Assembly (NCBI RefSeq): GCF_000385175.1
Contig: NZ_ARQJ01000024.1
Span: 62,001 to 126,000, forward strand
Reading direction: 5' to 3'
Length of the DNA stretch: 64,000 nt
Source: Salinicoccus albus DSM 19776
GTDB lineage: Bacteria > Bacillota > Bacilli > Staphylococcales > Salinicoccaceae
The position numbers and the translations under genes were made by a program. The first letter of the stretch is position 1, and each line of letters opens with the position of its first letter. Under the pieces are notes generated by a model, which was given only the letters and a program-made list of their open reading frames with translations, was not told the DNA's origin and ran no database searches. Positions 8,496-17,463 of the stretch are shown here, in pieces.

Positions 8496-9404
8496 TCACG
8501 AATAGTTTTTATCCCTGTGACTGTGCATCTTTTTTTCCAGTTTTTTCTGTTTTCTGGATGGGTTCAATTCGTTGTTTGCTCCGGATTTACGGCCAATGAC
8601 TGTGATATGGTCTTCATGCATTTTACGGTGTTTTTCAAACAGAGAATCGTTCTGCTTTGTTTCTTTGACTTCGATGTTTGCATCATTTTTTGAATCAAGT
8701 GCATGTTTATGCTGTTTGTGAAGTTCTCCGCTCTCAAGTCCGGGGAATTCATGCCCTTTAATTTTTTCTTCAATGTATGGTCCAGTATTTTGTGTCATGT
8801 CCTCATTCCTTTTCATTGTGATATCTTCTGATTCCTGCTTGTTTTTAGCATATCCGGCGGCAACAGAAATGTTATCATCCGGCATCTCTGTAGTCGCAGG
8901 TACCAGGCGTGCCTGCTCATGTTCATCAGGAGGCGCAATTTGGAGTACCTCGCTGCCCGGAATTGACTTCATTTCTTCGTCGTTATCCGGTTCGCTGTGG
9001 GGCTGCATGATTTTAGGGATGCTTACATCCGATTCGTTTTTAAGGCGTCTGGCTCTGTGTTTTTTCTTTTCCTTTTCAAATTGTTTTAAGAGAGAGTGTT
9101 CCTCTTTAACGTTTTTCTGATACGTCCTGATGTTTTTCTTATAAGCATGTTCGTGACGTTTATCCGAGATTTTACCGCTCACTGTCTGAGCGGCGGACTT
9201 TCCAGTGTGGTAAGTGGATGCCCCCGCATTCCGGACTGCTTTCGCTGCGTTGGTGCCTTTGTCTTTGGCTGTTGTGCAGGCGCTGTCTGCAGCAGAACCG
9301 AGATTCTGCATATCCGGATGCTTCTTGATGCGCTTTCGCTCACTAAACAGCGGTACGAGTATGACAGGCAGCAGTGTTACAGCCATCCTCACTTTATCAT
9401 TCAT
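8496..9404 (-). CDS. Hypothetical protein with N-terminal membrane segment and long charged tail
   Basis: Not recognised. I choose ATG 9404-9402 (302 residues), which follows GGAGG; the frame stays open 33 codons upstream without a ribosome site. Residues 7-19 (MAVTLLPVILVPL) form one short hydrophobic segment. An Ala/Thr/Ser/Lys-rich stretch follows (about 30-75), which could be helical. A very basic segment (about 80-120) comes next, then a long charged, low-complexity region rich in His, Lys, Glu and Asp to the C terminus. It looks like a membrane-tethered, largely disordered protein. It is upstream of, and probably in an operon with, the LOG gene. Confidence 0.6.
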   Translation of the reverse strand: MNDKVRMAVTLLPVILVPLFSERKRIKKHPDMQNLGSAADSACTTAKDKGTNAAKAVRNAGASTYHTGKSAAQTVSGKISDKRHEHAYKKNIRTYQKNVKEEHSLLKQFEKEKKKHRARRLKNESDVSIPKIMQPHSEPDNDEEMKSIPGSEVLQIAPPDEHEQARLVPATTEMPDDNISVAAGYAKNKQESEDITMKRNEDMTQNTGPYIEEKIKGHEFPGLESGELHKQHKHALDSKNDANIEVKETKQNDSLFEKHRKMHEDHITVIGRKSGANNELNPSRKQKKLEKKMHSHRDKNYS

Positions 9405-9549
9405 CTGTTCAACCTCCAGGATATCTTTTATAATAATTATAATATACCCATAGAGAAGTTTCATTAAACTGTGCGAAATCTCTGCGATTATCCGTTTAAA
9501 CAATGAATATTAAAGGTATTGTACAGCATAGATAGAGGAGGTAATATTG

Positions 9550-10236
9550 GTGAAAACGATAACCGGGCAAATGACAGTGGGTGAAATTGCGGTGGAAGTA
9601 CCAAAATCAGGCGATATTTTCAGAGCGTATCATATCGATTTTGTAAACAGAGGTAATCAAAGCCTTTCAGATGCGGCATTTGAACATGACGTCCCTATAG
9701 AAAATATATTGTACGAGATCAATAATCTCGGTACTGAAAATGAGGACGGCATTGATATCAAATACATGGACGAAACAAGTATCGTCAGGTATATCCAAAG
9801 GCGCTACCATGAAGATCTGAAGGATGAACTGCCGGTACTTGAGCCGTATGTTGAGAAGATGGTCAAGGAAAAACCGGAGGAAGCAGAACTGAGTGAAGTG
9901 TTTCTGAACTTCAGTGACACAGTGCTGGATCATACGGACGAAGAGGATTTAAATGTCTTTCCGCTGCTGGAATCCTACCTTGATCAGCCGTCAGAAGATA
10001 AAAGGGGAGCACTGAAACCCAAATTGAAAAAACTAAAAAATGAGCACAAGGACATCACGGAGTTTTTCGTTCGAATGAGGGAGATCACCAATGACTTTAT
10101 CCCGGCGGAAGGTGATTCCGGCGCGCTCCGGCTGGTCTACATGAGACTGGAAAAGCTGGAGAAAGATTCGTTTGATCACATTCATCTGGAGAACAATATC
10201 CTCTTTGAAAGAATTAGAAACAAGGTCAGGGCCTGA
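9550..10236 (+). CDS. scdA: ScdA/YtfE (RIC)-like di-iron hemerythrin protein lacking the Cys pair
   Basis: ScdA/RIC proteins repair iron-sulfur clusters damaged by nitric oxide or peroxide. GTG 9550 is chosen over TTG 9547 because of its better spacing from AGGAGG. The 228 residues contain a ScdA_N domain (about 1-55) and a hemerythrin-like domain (about 75-225). The di-iron ligands appear intact: the His of RYHE, His and Glu of DHTDEED, the His of NEHKD, and His and Glu of DHIHLENN. However, the DFCCGG motif of ScdA_N reads DFVNRGN here, so both conserved cysteines are gone. It could be a diverged paralogue with altered function. A terminator (10244-10276) separates it from the convergent phoR. 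Confidence 0.8.
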   Translation: MKTITGQMTVGEIAVEVPKSGDIFRAYHIDFVNRGNQSLSDAAFEHDVPIENILYEINNLGTENEDGIDIKYMDETSIVRYIQRRYHEDLKDELPVLEPYVEKMVKEKPEEAELSEVFLNFSDTVLDHTDEEDLNVFPLLESYLDQPSEDKRGALKPKLKKLKNEHKDITEFFVRMREITNDFIPAEGDSGALRLVYMRLEKLEKDSFDHIHLENNILFERIRNKVRA

Positions 10237-10243
10237 GGGACAA

Positions 10244-10276
10244 AAAGAAGCTGGATCAAAAGGATCCAGCTTCTTT
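10244..10276. terminator. Bidirectional terminator between scdA-like gene and phoR
   Basis: Perfect 14-pair stem AAAGAAGCTGGATC (10244-10257) and GATCCAGCTTCTTT (10263-10276) with a five-base loop. The A and T ends allow termination in both directions. Confidence 0.85.
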
Positions 10277-10279
10277 GCA

Positions 10280-12064
10280 TCAATATTCATCATCCTGTTC
10301 TTTTGGCAGAATGACTGTAATTGTTGTCCCTTCACCTTCCCGGCTCTGTATCTCAATCCTGCCCTGATGAGATTCTATCAGGTGTTTGACTATGGCAAGC
10401 CCCAGGCCTGTACCGCCTGAGTGTCTGGAGCGTGCTTTATCCACCCGATAGAACCGCTCGAATATCCGCGGCAGGCTCTCTTCCGGAATGCCCATGCCAT
10501 TGTCTGCAACAATGAGTTTGATTTCGTTCATGTTTTCCCGTAAATCCACTTCTACAGTACCGCCTTCTGACGTATAGTTGATGCTGTTGGCAATAAGATT
10601 CAGGATGACTTGTCTGATCCTGTCCCTGTCTCCCTCCAAAGTGACTGCTTTATCTTCCTGAGGCAGCAAGAGGTTCGTATTCTTGCTTTCCAGTGAACCC
10701 TGCAGTGTCTCTGCGGTTTCCTGAATGAGTGCTGTCATTTCTACCTCTTCAATATTCAGAGGCATCTCCTGCCTTTCAATTCTGGACAGATTCAAAAGAT
10801 CCCGGATCAGCCGGTCAAGACGCTGACTTTCATCGTGAATAATCTGCAGGAACTGCTTTGTGGTCTCTTCGTCCTGTACACCGCCGGCAAGCAGTGTTTC
10901 TGCAAAACCGTGAACTGAAGTCACTGGGGTCTTGAGTTCGTGTGAGACGTTGGCAACAAAGTCACTGCGCATTTTCTCAAGTCTTCTGATGTCGGTGATG
11001 TCGTGCAGTACGATAATGACTCCTTTCTGATGCCATCCCTGGCCGTAGTATGGGGCAAGGTGGGCGTCAAGCACACGTTCATCAGGGTAATAGGTATTGA
11101 CTTCGTCATGTACTTTTCTGTTCCCTTCGAAGACAAGGTGTGTGAGTTCGGCCAGATCAAAATTTTCGCTGATTTCATCGTAATTTTTACCGACAATATT
11201 CTCTGCGTGCTGGGACAGAAATTTCTCCATTGCAGAGTTCACAAGGTCAATCCTGCCCTCCTGATTCACGAGCATGACACCGCTCACCATATTTGACATG
11301 ATGCTTGTCAGCTGTCTTTCATTCTCGTTGATTTCCTTCATCTGCTGCTGGAGGCTGGCTGCAAGCGCATTGACGGCAGATGACAGCTCTCTGACTTCAC
11401 CCTGTTGTTTAACATGTACACGGCTGCTGTAATCCTTTTCACTCAGTCTGCGGGTCACTTCCATGATCTTATTGATCGGTTTTGTAATGCCGCGTGCAAT
11501 CAGCATGGCTGCGACGCCGGCAATAATGAGCATCACACCGAGGACAATGCCAAGTGACAGCCAGAGGGTCCGCATTGTATTATCCAAAATTTGAGAGGAT
11601 AACGATGTGCGGACAGCACCGGCAGCCTCACCGTTGTTCTCGATAGGGAGTGCCACATACATCATATTAAATCCCTGGGTGGTACTGTATCTCACAGATT
11701 CTCCGGTATCATCCCCATTTTGCAGCACTGCGGTGATTTCAGTGCGGTCCATATGGTTATCCATAGCAGCGGGATCATTTTCCGAATCGGCAAGAACTTC
11801 ACCTTCATCGTCCACCACTGTAAAGCGCATATCTATCGGCTGGCGGAATTCACTGATTGTGTCCTGCAGCGTCTGCTGATCATCCAATGTGCCGTTGGCG
11901 CCGATCATCTGTGTGACCAGCTGGGCGTTTTCGGTCAGATGACTTCTGGTCATTTCTGTATATGTATTTTCAACAATCGTCGCAAGTAAAAACCAGAGAA
12001 CCAGAACGAACCCCAGTATGAGAAGGGTGAAAGAGAGGGATATTTTCAGCCAGAGACGTTTCAT
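10280..12064 (-). CDS. phoR: Sensor histidine kinase of the PhoR type
   Basis: Membrane kinase that autophosphorylates and activates the regulator encoded just upstream, most likely the phosphate-starvation system PhoPR. Domains in order: membrane segment 1 (about 9-30), an extracellular sensor region (31-165), membrane segment 2 (170-192), HAMP, PAS (about 250-350), HisKA with the phospho-acceptor His in SHELKTP (near 372), and HATPase_c with an N box (LIANSINYT), DNGMGIP and GTGLGLAIV. Its 594 residues fit PhoR. The start codon overlaps the phoP stop by four bases (ATGA), so the two are translationally coupled. WalK has a similar domain order, but the regulator here resembles PhoP. Confidence 0.88.
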   Translation of the reverse strand: MKRLWLKISLSFTLLILGFVLVLWFLLATIVENTYTEMTRSHLTENAQLVTQMIGANGTLDDQQTLQDTISEFRQPIDMRFTVVDDEGEVLADSENDPAAMDNHMDRTEITAVLQNGDDTGESVRYSTTQGFNMMYVALPIENNGEAAGAVRTSLSSQILDNTMRTLWLSLGIVLGVMLIIAGVAAMLIARGITKPINKIMEVTRRLSEKDYSSRVHVKQQGEVRELSSAVNALAASLQQQMKEINENERQLTSIMSNMVSGVMLVNQEGRIDLVNSAMEKFLSQHAENIVGKNYDEISENFDLAELTHLVFEGNRKVHDEVNTYYPDERVLDAHLAPYYGQGWHQKGVIIVLHDITDIRRLEKMRSDFVANVSHELKTPVTSVHGFAETLLAGGVQDEETTKQFLQIIHDESQRLDRLIRDLLNLSRIERQEMPLNIEEVEMTALIQETAETLQGSLESKNTNLLLPQEDKAVTLEGDRDRIRQVILNLIANSINYTSEGGTVEVDLRENMNEIKLIVADNGMGIPEESLPRIFERFYRVDKARSRHSGGTGLGLAIVKHLIESHQGRIEIQSREGEGTTITVILPKEQDDEY

Positions 12065-12762
12065 TCGGCAGGCCCCTCGAGTTTATAGCCGAACCCCCGT
12101 ATGGTCCGGATGTACTCCGGGCGTTTACCGTCATCTTCAATCTTTTCCCTGAGGTGGCTGACATGCACATCGACGATCCGTGTGTCCCCGTCGTAATGGA
12201 AATCCCAGACGCCGTTCAGCAGCTGGTCCCTGCTCAGCACTTTACCTTTGTGGTTCGCCAGATAGAGCAGCAGTTCGAATTCCTTCGGTGTAAGGATCAG
12301 CTTGACCCCGCGGATATAAACATCATATTTATCGAGATGGATTTCCAGATTGCCGATTCTGAGTATTTCGTCCTGACCGGTTTCTTCCGGAACCTCAATC
12401 TGGGAGCGTCTGAGTATGGCCTTCGCACGGGCAACGACTTCCCGGGGGCTGAACGGCTTAGTCATATAATCATCCGCGCCGAGCTCGAGTCCAAGAATCT
12501 TATCAAATTCTTCATCTTTTGCCGTCAGCATCAGTATGGGTGTGTTCATTTTCTCCTGTCTTAAGGTTTTGCACACATCCATTCCATCCATGCCCGGCAG
12601 CATAAGGTCCAGAACAATCAGATCCGGCTTTTCCGAAAGGGCAAGGTCAAGCCCCTGTCTGCCATCCTCTGCCGTCACCACATTATAGCCGGACTGTTCA
12701 AGGTTGAACTTTAACAGAGTTAAGATTGAAGGCTCATCATCAACAACGAGGATACTGCGCAT
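12061..12762 (-). CDS. phoP: OmpR-family response regulator PhoP
   Basis: DNA-binding regulator, probably of phosphate-limitation genes. The receiver domain (1-115) has the acidic pair DDE at 8-10, phospho-acceptor Asp52 in VLDLMLPGMDG, and the switch Lys in MTKPFSP. A Trans_reg_C winged helix follows (about 135-230), ending in RTIRGFGYKLE. The sequence closely resembles staphylococcal PhoP (EPSILTLLKFNLEQSGY, KDEEFDKILGLELGADDYMTKPFSPREVVAR). It lies upstream of phoR in the same operon. Repeats resembling PhoP boxes occur in its promoter region (12825-12848), suggesting autoregulation. Confidence 0.9.
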   Translation of the reverse strand: MRSILVVDDEPSILTLLKFNLEQSGYNVVTAEDGRQGLDLALSEKPDLIVLDLMLPGMDGMDVCKTLRQEKMNTPILMLTAKDEEFDKILGLELGADDYMTKPFSPREVVARAKAILRRSQIEVPEETGQDEILRIGNLEIHLDKYDVYIRGVKLILTPKEFELLLYLANHKGKVLSRDQLLNGVWDFHYDGDTRIVDVHVSHLREKIEDDGKRPEYIRTIRGFGYKLEGPAE

Positions 12763-12824
12763 TAGAAGTGACTCCTTTCATTTAATTATTATAATCATTT
12801 CACTCAAATTAACTGCTTCAACTT

Positions 12825-12848
12825 TTTACAGTTTAACATAACTTAACG
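12825..12848. promoter_or_regulatory. Possible PhoP-box repeats between phoP and moeB
   Basis: TTTACA (12825), TTAACA (12833) and TTAACG (12843) start 8 and 10 bases apart on the plus strand. Bacillus PhoP binds TTAACA-like direct repeats about 11 bases apart, so the match is imperfect. The site lies about 30-55 bases upstream of a minus-strand TATAAT (12793-12788) that could serve phoP. Confidence 0.35.
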
Positions 12849-12931
12849 TTAATGTTCGCAATCTTTACGATGATGTCACATTCTTAAAGAACCTGGCCGT
12901 CACAATTAAATGATGTAAATAATCAATATAT

Positions 12932-12960
12932 TTTTCAGTTTATATCATTCAGTCTATAAT
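12932..12960 (+). promoter_or_regulatory. Predicted promoter of the moeB-moaB unit
   Basis: TTTTCA (12932-12937), 17 bases, TATAAT (12955-12960), 50 bases before the moeB ATG. Confidence 0.45.
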
Positions 12961-13010
12961 AGATGTTAATGAATTAATATTTAAAATATCTTAAAAATGA
13001 GTGAACGGAT

Positions 13011-14012
13011 ATGGAAAACTATTCAAGACAGATTCTATATAAAAATATCGGTCAGGACGGCCAGCAGGCAATCAGAAAGGCGACTGTGCTCATCATTGGT
13101 GCCGGCGCACTCGGTTCGTCATCCTCTGAAATGATGGCGCGGGCCGGGGTGAAAAAGATTATTCTGGTGGACAGGGACTACGTAGAGGCTTCGAATCTGC
13201 AGAGGCAGATGCTTTTTGCCAAACGGCATGCGGATGAAAAGGTCCCGAAAGTTGTCGCTGCAAAGGAACGGCTGCTGGCCGTCCGCCCGGACCTGGAGAT
13301 AGATATACATATTGAGCACTGCGGGCCGTCACTGATGGCCCGCCTGAGTTCACAGGCGGATATCATTCTGGACGGCACAGATAATTTTGACACCCGGCTG
13401 CTGATTAATGATGCCGCTTATAAATATGGCAGGCCCTGGGTGTATGCGGCCTGTGTGGAATCTTCCTACAGCAGCTGCGGTTTTGTACCGGGGGCGACGC
13501 CGTGTTACAGGTGTCTGGTGCCGATGCTGCCGGCTGCCGCCTTGACCTGTGATACCGCAGGCATTATTGCTCCCGCGGTACAGATGGCTGTTTCAGAGCA
13601 GGTGACGACCGCGCTGAAAATATTAACGGGGCAATTTGCTGCGCCTTACTATATGAGAATTGGTGATTTATGGGACATGGAGCACAGGCGTTTTCAGATT
13701 GATCACATCCAGGAAGAGAATTGTCTGACCTGCAGCAGTAAACATGAATACCCCGCTTTGAATGAGACGGCGGATCAGACGATGAAATTGTGCGGCCGTG
13801 ATACTGTACAGGTACTGGATGAGCGGATTACACAGGAAGCGGTGAGGCAGGCGGTAATACATTTGGACATCAATGTAAATACCACGCCGTATTTTAATGA
13901 ATTTTATTTTGAGGGTCAGAGGCTGGTCTGTTTTAACAACGGCAGAATTCTTATCCACGGCACAGATAATATGAACAGGGCGAGAACACTGGTCAATCAG
14001 CTGTTCGGCTGA
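13011..14012 (+). CDS. moeB: MoeB/ThiF-type adenylyltransferase (MoaD activation)
   Basis: Activates the C-terminal Gly-Gly of MoaD as an acyl-adenylate so that sulfur can be loaded for molybdopterin synthesis. The E1-like nucleotide-binding loop GAGALGS is at residues 30-36, and N62 and R65 of the SNLQRQ stretch are conserved. Zinc cysteines occur as CYRC (165-168) and CLTC. The conserved Cys180 (LTCDTAG) is the candidate catalytic residue. The 333 residues include a C-terminal extension of about 80 residues beyond the E. coli length, without a rhodanese domain. It heads the molybdenum cofactor cluster. A ThiF role in thiamine synthesis is less likely here given the neighbours. Confidence 0.9.
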   Translation: MENYSRQILYKNIGQDGQQAIRKATVLIIGAGALGSSSSEMMARAGVKKIILVDRDYVEASNLQRQMLFAKRHADEKVPKVVAAKERLLAVRPDLEIDIHIEHCGPSLMARLSSQADIILDGTDNFDTRLLINDAAYKYGRPWVYAACVESSYSSCGFVPGATPCYRCLVPMLPAAALTCDTAGIIAPAVQMAVSEQVTTALKILTGQFAAPYYMRIGDLWDMEHRRFQIDHIQEENCLTCSSKHEYPALNETADQTMKLCGRDTVQVLDERITQEAVRQAVIHLDINVNTTPYFNEFYFEGQRLVCFNNGRILIHGTDNMNRARTLVNQLFG

Positions 14013-14030
14013 CTGTAAGGAGGGGATTGA

Positions 14031-14531
14031 ATGGGTCACGGCAATCAGAGCCATCGCGATATTGCTGCAGGGGTAATTACAATCAGTGATACCCGGTCGA
14101 AAGAGACGGACAAAGGCGGACGCCTTGTCATCGATTATTTGGAGGAGATGGACATAACAGTGGACGCGGCGCACTATCAGCTCGTTAAAGATGATGTCAG
14201 CAGTATTTCAGCGGCAGTGGATCAGCTGCTGGAGCAGAATGTGGATGCGGTCATTACGACCGGCGGCACCGGCATCGCACCGCGTGATGTGACGATTGAA
14301 GCGGCCGGCCGCTTCTTTGACAAGGCGCTCGAAGGGTTCGGGGAGATATTCAGGATGCTCAGTTATACAGAAGATATCGGCTCTGCCGGTATTTTATCCC
14401 GGGCCGCCGCGGGGGTGAGCGGCAAGACGGTGATATTCATCCTGCCCGGTTCAACCGGCGCGGTGAAACTGGCGATGGAGAAGCTGATCGTGCCGGAGCT
14501 GAACCATGTGGTACAGGAGCTGAATAAATGA
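14031..14531 (+). CDS. moaB: Molybdopterin adenylyltransferase MoaB
   Basis: Transfers AMP to molybdopterin, the step before metal insertion by MoeA. The 166-residue MoCF_biosynth protein has the ISDTRSKETDKGG substrate loop (22-34), the TTGGTGIAPRDVT motif (about 81-93) and the FILPGSTGAVKLAM segment near the C terminus. ATG 14031 follows AAGGAGGGG at good spacing, and the gene begins 19 bases after moeB. Its stop codon directly abuts the stop of convergent moaC (14532), with no visible terminator between them. Confidence 0.93.
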   Translation: MGHGNQSHRDIAAGVITISDTRSKETDKGGRLVIDYLEEMDITVDAAHYQLVKDDVSSISAAVDQLLEQNVDAVITTGGTGIAPRDVTIEAAGRFFDKALEGFGEIFRMLSYTEDIGSAGILSRAAAGVSGKTVIFILPGSTGAVKLAMEKLIVPELNHVVQELNK

Positions 14532-15020
14532 TTAATCGCGGCTGTAATCCCCTGATTTCCCGCCGGTCTTGCTCAGGAGCATCGTATCGCGGATGACCAT
14601 GCCTTTATCGAGTGCTTTGCACATGTCGTAAACAGTGAGGGCGGCAGCGGAAGCGGCGGTTAAAGCTTCCATTTCCACACCGGTTTTCCCGTCGGTTTTT
14701 ACAGTGGCTGTGATTTCGAGGAGGTATTTGTCCTGAGTATTGAAGTTGAATGATACATCAATGCCGGAGAGCGGCAGCGGATGGCACATCGGGATGATCT
14801 GATGTGTATTCTTGGCTGCCATTACAGCTGAAACCTGGGCCACTGACAGGACATCGCCCTTTTTGACTGTGCCTTCTGTAATTCCTTCATAGATGCTGCG
14901 GCTGACTTCGAGTGTGCTTTGGGCAGCGGCTGTCCGCACAGTCGTCTCCTTATCTGAGACATCCACCATGCGTGCCCTGCCCTCTGCATTAAAATGATTG
15001 AATTCTGACAATTGATTCAC
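14532..15020 (-). CDS. moaC: Cyclic pyranopterin monophosphate synthase MoaC
   Basis: Works with MoaA to convert GTP to cyclic pyranopterin monophosphate, the first intermediate of molybdenum cofactor synthesis. The 162-residue protein shows the typical [14 protein letters not shown] start, the [18 protein letters not shown] segment, the [13 protein letters not shown] motif and [10 protein letters not shown] with the C-terminal KALDKGM. It is encoded opposite to the rest of the cluster, divergent from moeA with about 54 bases between starts, an arrangement also found in S. aureus. Confidence 0.95.
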   Translation of the reverse strand: MNQLSEFNHFNAEGRARMVDVSDKETTVRTAAAQSTLEVSRSIYEGITEGTVKKGDVLSVAQVSAVMAAKNTHQIIPMCHPLPLSGIDVSFNFNTQDKYLLEITATVKTDGKTGVEMEALTAASAAALTVYDMCKALDKGMVIRDTMLLSKTGGKSGDYSRD

Positions 15021-15074
15021 CCTTTCTAGTACAATGATTATAACAGAATGATAAAGAGGAAAGTAGGGTTCTAA

Positions 15075-16331
15075 TTGACAATCAACCGTAAACCGATTCC
15101 AGTTTCAGAAGCGGTGGAACGCGTCGTTGCCAAAATGAAGACACTGCCGTCTGAAACGGTACCATATACGGACAGCTGGGGCCGGATACTCGCGCGGGAT
15201 CTAAAGGCAACAAACGATGTGCCTCTGTTTACAAAATCAGCGATGGATGGTTTTGCCATCAGATCCTCAGACAGCAAGGGCGCGTCAGGGGAGGACAGGA
15301 TTCATTTTTCTGCAGTGGCGGAAGTGCCCGCAGGATCAAGCAGTGATTATGTGTTAAAAGAGAATGAGGCGTTCCGGATCATGACTGGGGCGGAAGTGCC
15401 CAAAAGTGCAGATGCCGTGGTAATGTTTGAGCAGGCCAGGGAAGATACGGACGGGTTTACGATCAGAAAAGCGTTCTCTCCAGAAGAAAATATGGCGGTG
15501 CAGGGGGAAGAGTGCAAAACAGGTGAAGTCATCGTGCCGAAAGGGACATCTATCAACCCGGGAACAGTCGCGACACTGGCGACATTCGGCTACAGTGAGG
15601 TGCCGGTGTACAGACAGCCGGTGGTCGGCATCATGTCGACCGGCAGCGAACTGCTGGATGTGGATGCGCCGCTTGAGCGCGGTAAAATACGCAATTCCAA
15701 CAGTCCGATGATCCTGAGCCAGCTCCGGCGGATGAATCTTCAGGGCAGGATGTACAAGCTTCAGGCAGATGATCTGGAAACACTGCAGCAGCGGGTCGAA
15801 GAGATGCTGGGGGAAGTAGATGCAGTCATTACGACCGGCGGTGTGTCGGTCGGCGACTATGATCATCTTCCTGCGCTGTATGAAAGGCTGGGCGCAGAGG
15901 AATTGTTCAATAAAGTCGGCATGCGGCCCGGCAGTGTGACGACAGTGAGCATGATCGGAGATACACCGCTGTTCGGATTGAGCGGCAATCCGTCGGCGTG
16001 CTATACCAGTTTTGAGCTCTTTGCGCGACCGGCGCTCCTCAGAATGATGGGGCATGACAAGATTTTTGCGCCGGTCATCTCGGGTGCGCTTGCCGAGGAT
16101 TTCAAGAAGCCGAATCCCTTCACCCGTTTCATCCGTGCGGAAGTGGATTACAAAGATGGGAAACTGTATGCGCAGCCAGCCGGTTTCAATAAGTCCAACG
16201 CTGTCACTTCCATTGCCCGGAGTAACGGGATCATTATCCTCCCCCGCGGCACACGCGGGTATGCGCAAGGTGACCCAGTGAAAGTGATGATGACCGATAT
16301 GACAAGCGGGACGGAAACCTTTGACATATGA
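15075..16331 (+). CDS. moeA: Molybdopterin molybdenumtransferase MoeA
   Basis: Inserts molybdate into adenylylated molybdopterin. It starts with TTG 15075 ([13 protein letters not shown]), seven bases after an AGGG ribosome site. The 418-residue sequence has MoeA_N with TKSAMDGFA (about 54-62), the central MoCF domain with STGSELLD and [11 protein letters not shown], the [14 protein letters not shown] segment, and MoeA_C. It overlaps mobB by four bases (ATGA), so moeA to moaA forms one tightly packed run. Confidence 0.95.
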   Translation: MTINRKPIPVSEAVERVVAKMKTLPSETVPYTDSWGRILARDLKATNDVPLFTKSAMDGFAIRSSDSKGASGEDRIHFSAVAEVPAGSSSDYVLKENEAFRIMTGAEVPKSADAVVMFEQAREDTDGFTIRKAFSPEENMAVQGEECKTGEVIVPKGTSINPGTVATLATFGYSEVPVYRQPVVGIMSTGSELLDVDAPLERGKIRNSNSPMILSQLRRMNLQGRMYKLQADDLETLQQRVEEMLGEVDAVITTGGVSVGDYDHLPALYERLGAEELFNKVGMRPGSVTTVSMIGDTPLFGLSGNPSACYTSFELFARPALLRMMGHDKIFAPVISGALAEDFKKPNPFTRFIRAEVDYKDGKLYAQPAGFNKSNAVTSIARSNGIIILPRGTRGYAQGDPVKVMMTDMTSGTETFDI

Positions 16332-16798
16332 AGGTTCTGCAGGTCACAGGATATAAAAATGCCGGCAAGACAGCGGTGATAGAGAGAATGGTGCGTCAAT
16401 TAAAAGAGCGGGGAAAAACTGCAGCAGTGATCAAGCACCATCATCTGGATACAGCGGTCTTTGGCAACAGCACGGACAGCGGCAGGTTTACAAGCGCCGG
16501 GGCGGATCACAGCATCCTCAACACGCCGGGGATGACAATGGAAACCATCCGGGAGCCTCCCGATTTGAAACGCCAGCTTCAGCATCTTGAACAGCAGGGC
16601 GTCGAATTTGTGCTGATCGAAGGCTATAAAAACGATGATTATCAGAAGATATTCTTAAGGTATTCTTCCGCCGAAGGTCATACAAATGTTGAAGAAATCG
16701 GGCTGTCAAATGTATTAAAGACGTTTGATATAAGGTATGATGAAGAGAGAATCATGGAGTGGTTTAAGGAATGGAGTTTTGGTGATGAAACAATATGA
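16328..16798 (+). CDS. mobB: Molybdopterin-guanine dinucleotide biosynthesis protein MobB
   Basis: GTP-binding adaptor thought to help MobA form the guanine dinucleotide form of the cofactor. The 156-residue protein begins with [20 protein letters not shown], containing a P-loop (GYKNAGKT, 8-15), followed by the KHHHLD segment and FVLIEGYKND near the middle. Its start overlaps the moeA stop and its 3' end overlaps the moaE start by 14 bases. Confidence 0.92.
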   Translation: MKVLQVTGYKNAGKTAVIERMVRQLKERGKTAAVIKHHHLDTAVFGNSTDSGRFTSAGADHSILNTPGMTMETIREPPDLKRQLQHLEQQGVEFVLIEGYKNDDYQKIFLRYSSAEGHTNVEEIGLSNVLKTFDIRYDEERIMEWFKEWSFGDETI

Positions 16799-17228
16799 AA
16801 TTGTTGACACGCCGATAGATATAGCGGCGTACCACCGTTATGCGGTCAACAGGGACCAGGGTGCTGTCTGTATGTTCACCGGTCATGTAAGAGAATGGAC
16901 AAAAGGGGTACGCACTGTACACTTGGAATATGAAGCTTACAAGCCGATGGCTGAACAGCAGCTTGCCCGGATCGGGGACGAAATCTCAGAACAGTGGCCG
17001 GGCGTGATCACCACGATTGTACACAGGGTTGGAAAACTCGAAATATCGGATATCGCTGTAGCGATTGTGACAAGCGCACCGCACCGCAAAGACAGTTATC
17101 AGGCGAACGAATATGCCATCGAACGCCTCAAGGAGACCGTGCCCGTCTGGAAGAAGGAAATCTGGGAAGACGGCGAGGAATGGATCGGGGATTCCCGTCG
17201 GTACCATTCAAGTCTGAAGGAGGATTAA
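16785..17228 (+). CDS. moaE: Molybdopterin synthase large subunit MoaE
   Basis: Catalytic subunit of molybdopterin synthase, which transfers sulfur from MoaD thiocarboxylate to the pyranopterin. ATG 16785 is preceded by GGAG at eight bases, inside the mobB end. The 147 residues contain GAVCMFTGHVREW (about 26-38), the LEYEAYKPMAE segment, HRVGKLEISDIAV, SAPHRKDSYQA and the PVWKKEIWEDGEEW signature with the catalytic lysines. moaD follows after a single base. Confidence 0.94.
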   Translation: MKQYEIVDTPIDIAAYHRYAVNRDQGAVCMFTGHVREWTKGVRTVHLEYEAYKPMAEQQLARIGDEISEQWPGVITTIVHRVGKLEISDIAVAIVTSAPHRKDSYQANEYAIERLKETVPVWKKEIWEDGEEWIGDSRRYHSSLKED

Positions 17229-17229
17229 T

Positions 17230-17463
17230 ATGCATGTATTACTTTTTGCCGGACTTAAAGAAAAGATCGGTGACAGCAGCATTGTACTGCCGGTTGAAGA
17301 ATCGATTACAGCGCACAGGCTGAGGGAGCAGCTCTATACATCTTTTCCCCGGATAAACGGGGAGGTTTTCCAGATCGCATGCAACGAGGCGTTCGTCAAA
17401 GATGACTTCATCATCAAAGATACCGACGAAGTCGCGCTGATCCCGCCGGTAAGCGGCGGCTGA
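17230..17463 (+). CDS. moaD: Molybdopterin synthase small subunit MoaD
   Basis: Ubiquitin-like sulfur carrier of 77 residues. It begins MHVLLFAGLKEKIG and ends PPVSGG. The C-terminal Gly-Gly is the site that MoeB adenylates and that then carries the thiocarboxylate. Its stop overlaps the mobA start by one base, indicating coupled translation in the cofactor operon. Confidence 0.93.
   Translation: MHVLLFAGLKEKIGDSSIVLPVEESITAHRLREQLYTSFPRINGEVFQIACNEAFVKDDFIIKDTDEVALIPPVSGG

Noticed and set aside
15354-16268. 304-codon minus-strand open frame opposite moeA
   Set aside because: Antisense shadow of moeA, rich in His and Arg, as expected from reverse-complemented GC-rich codons.
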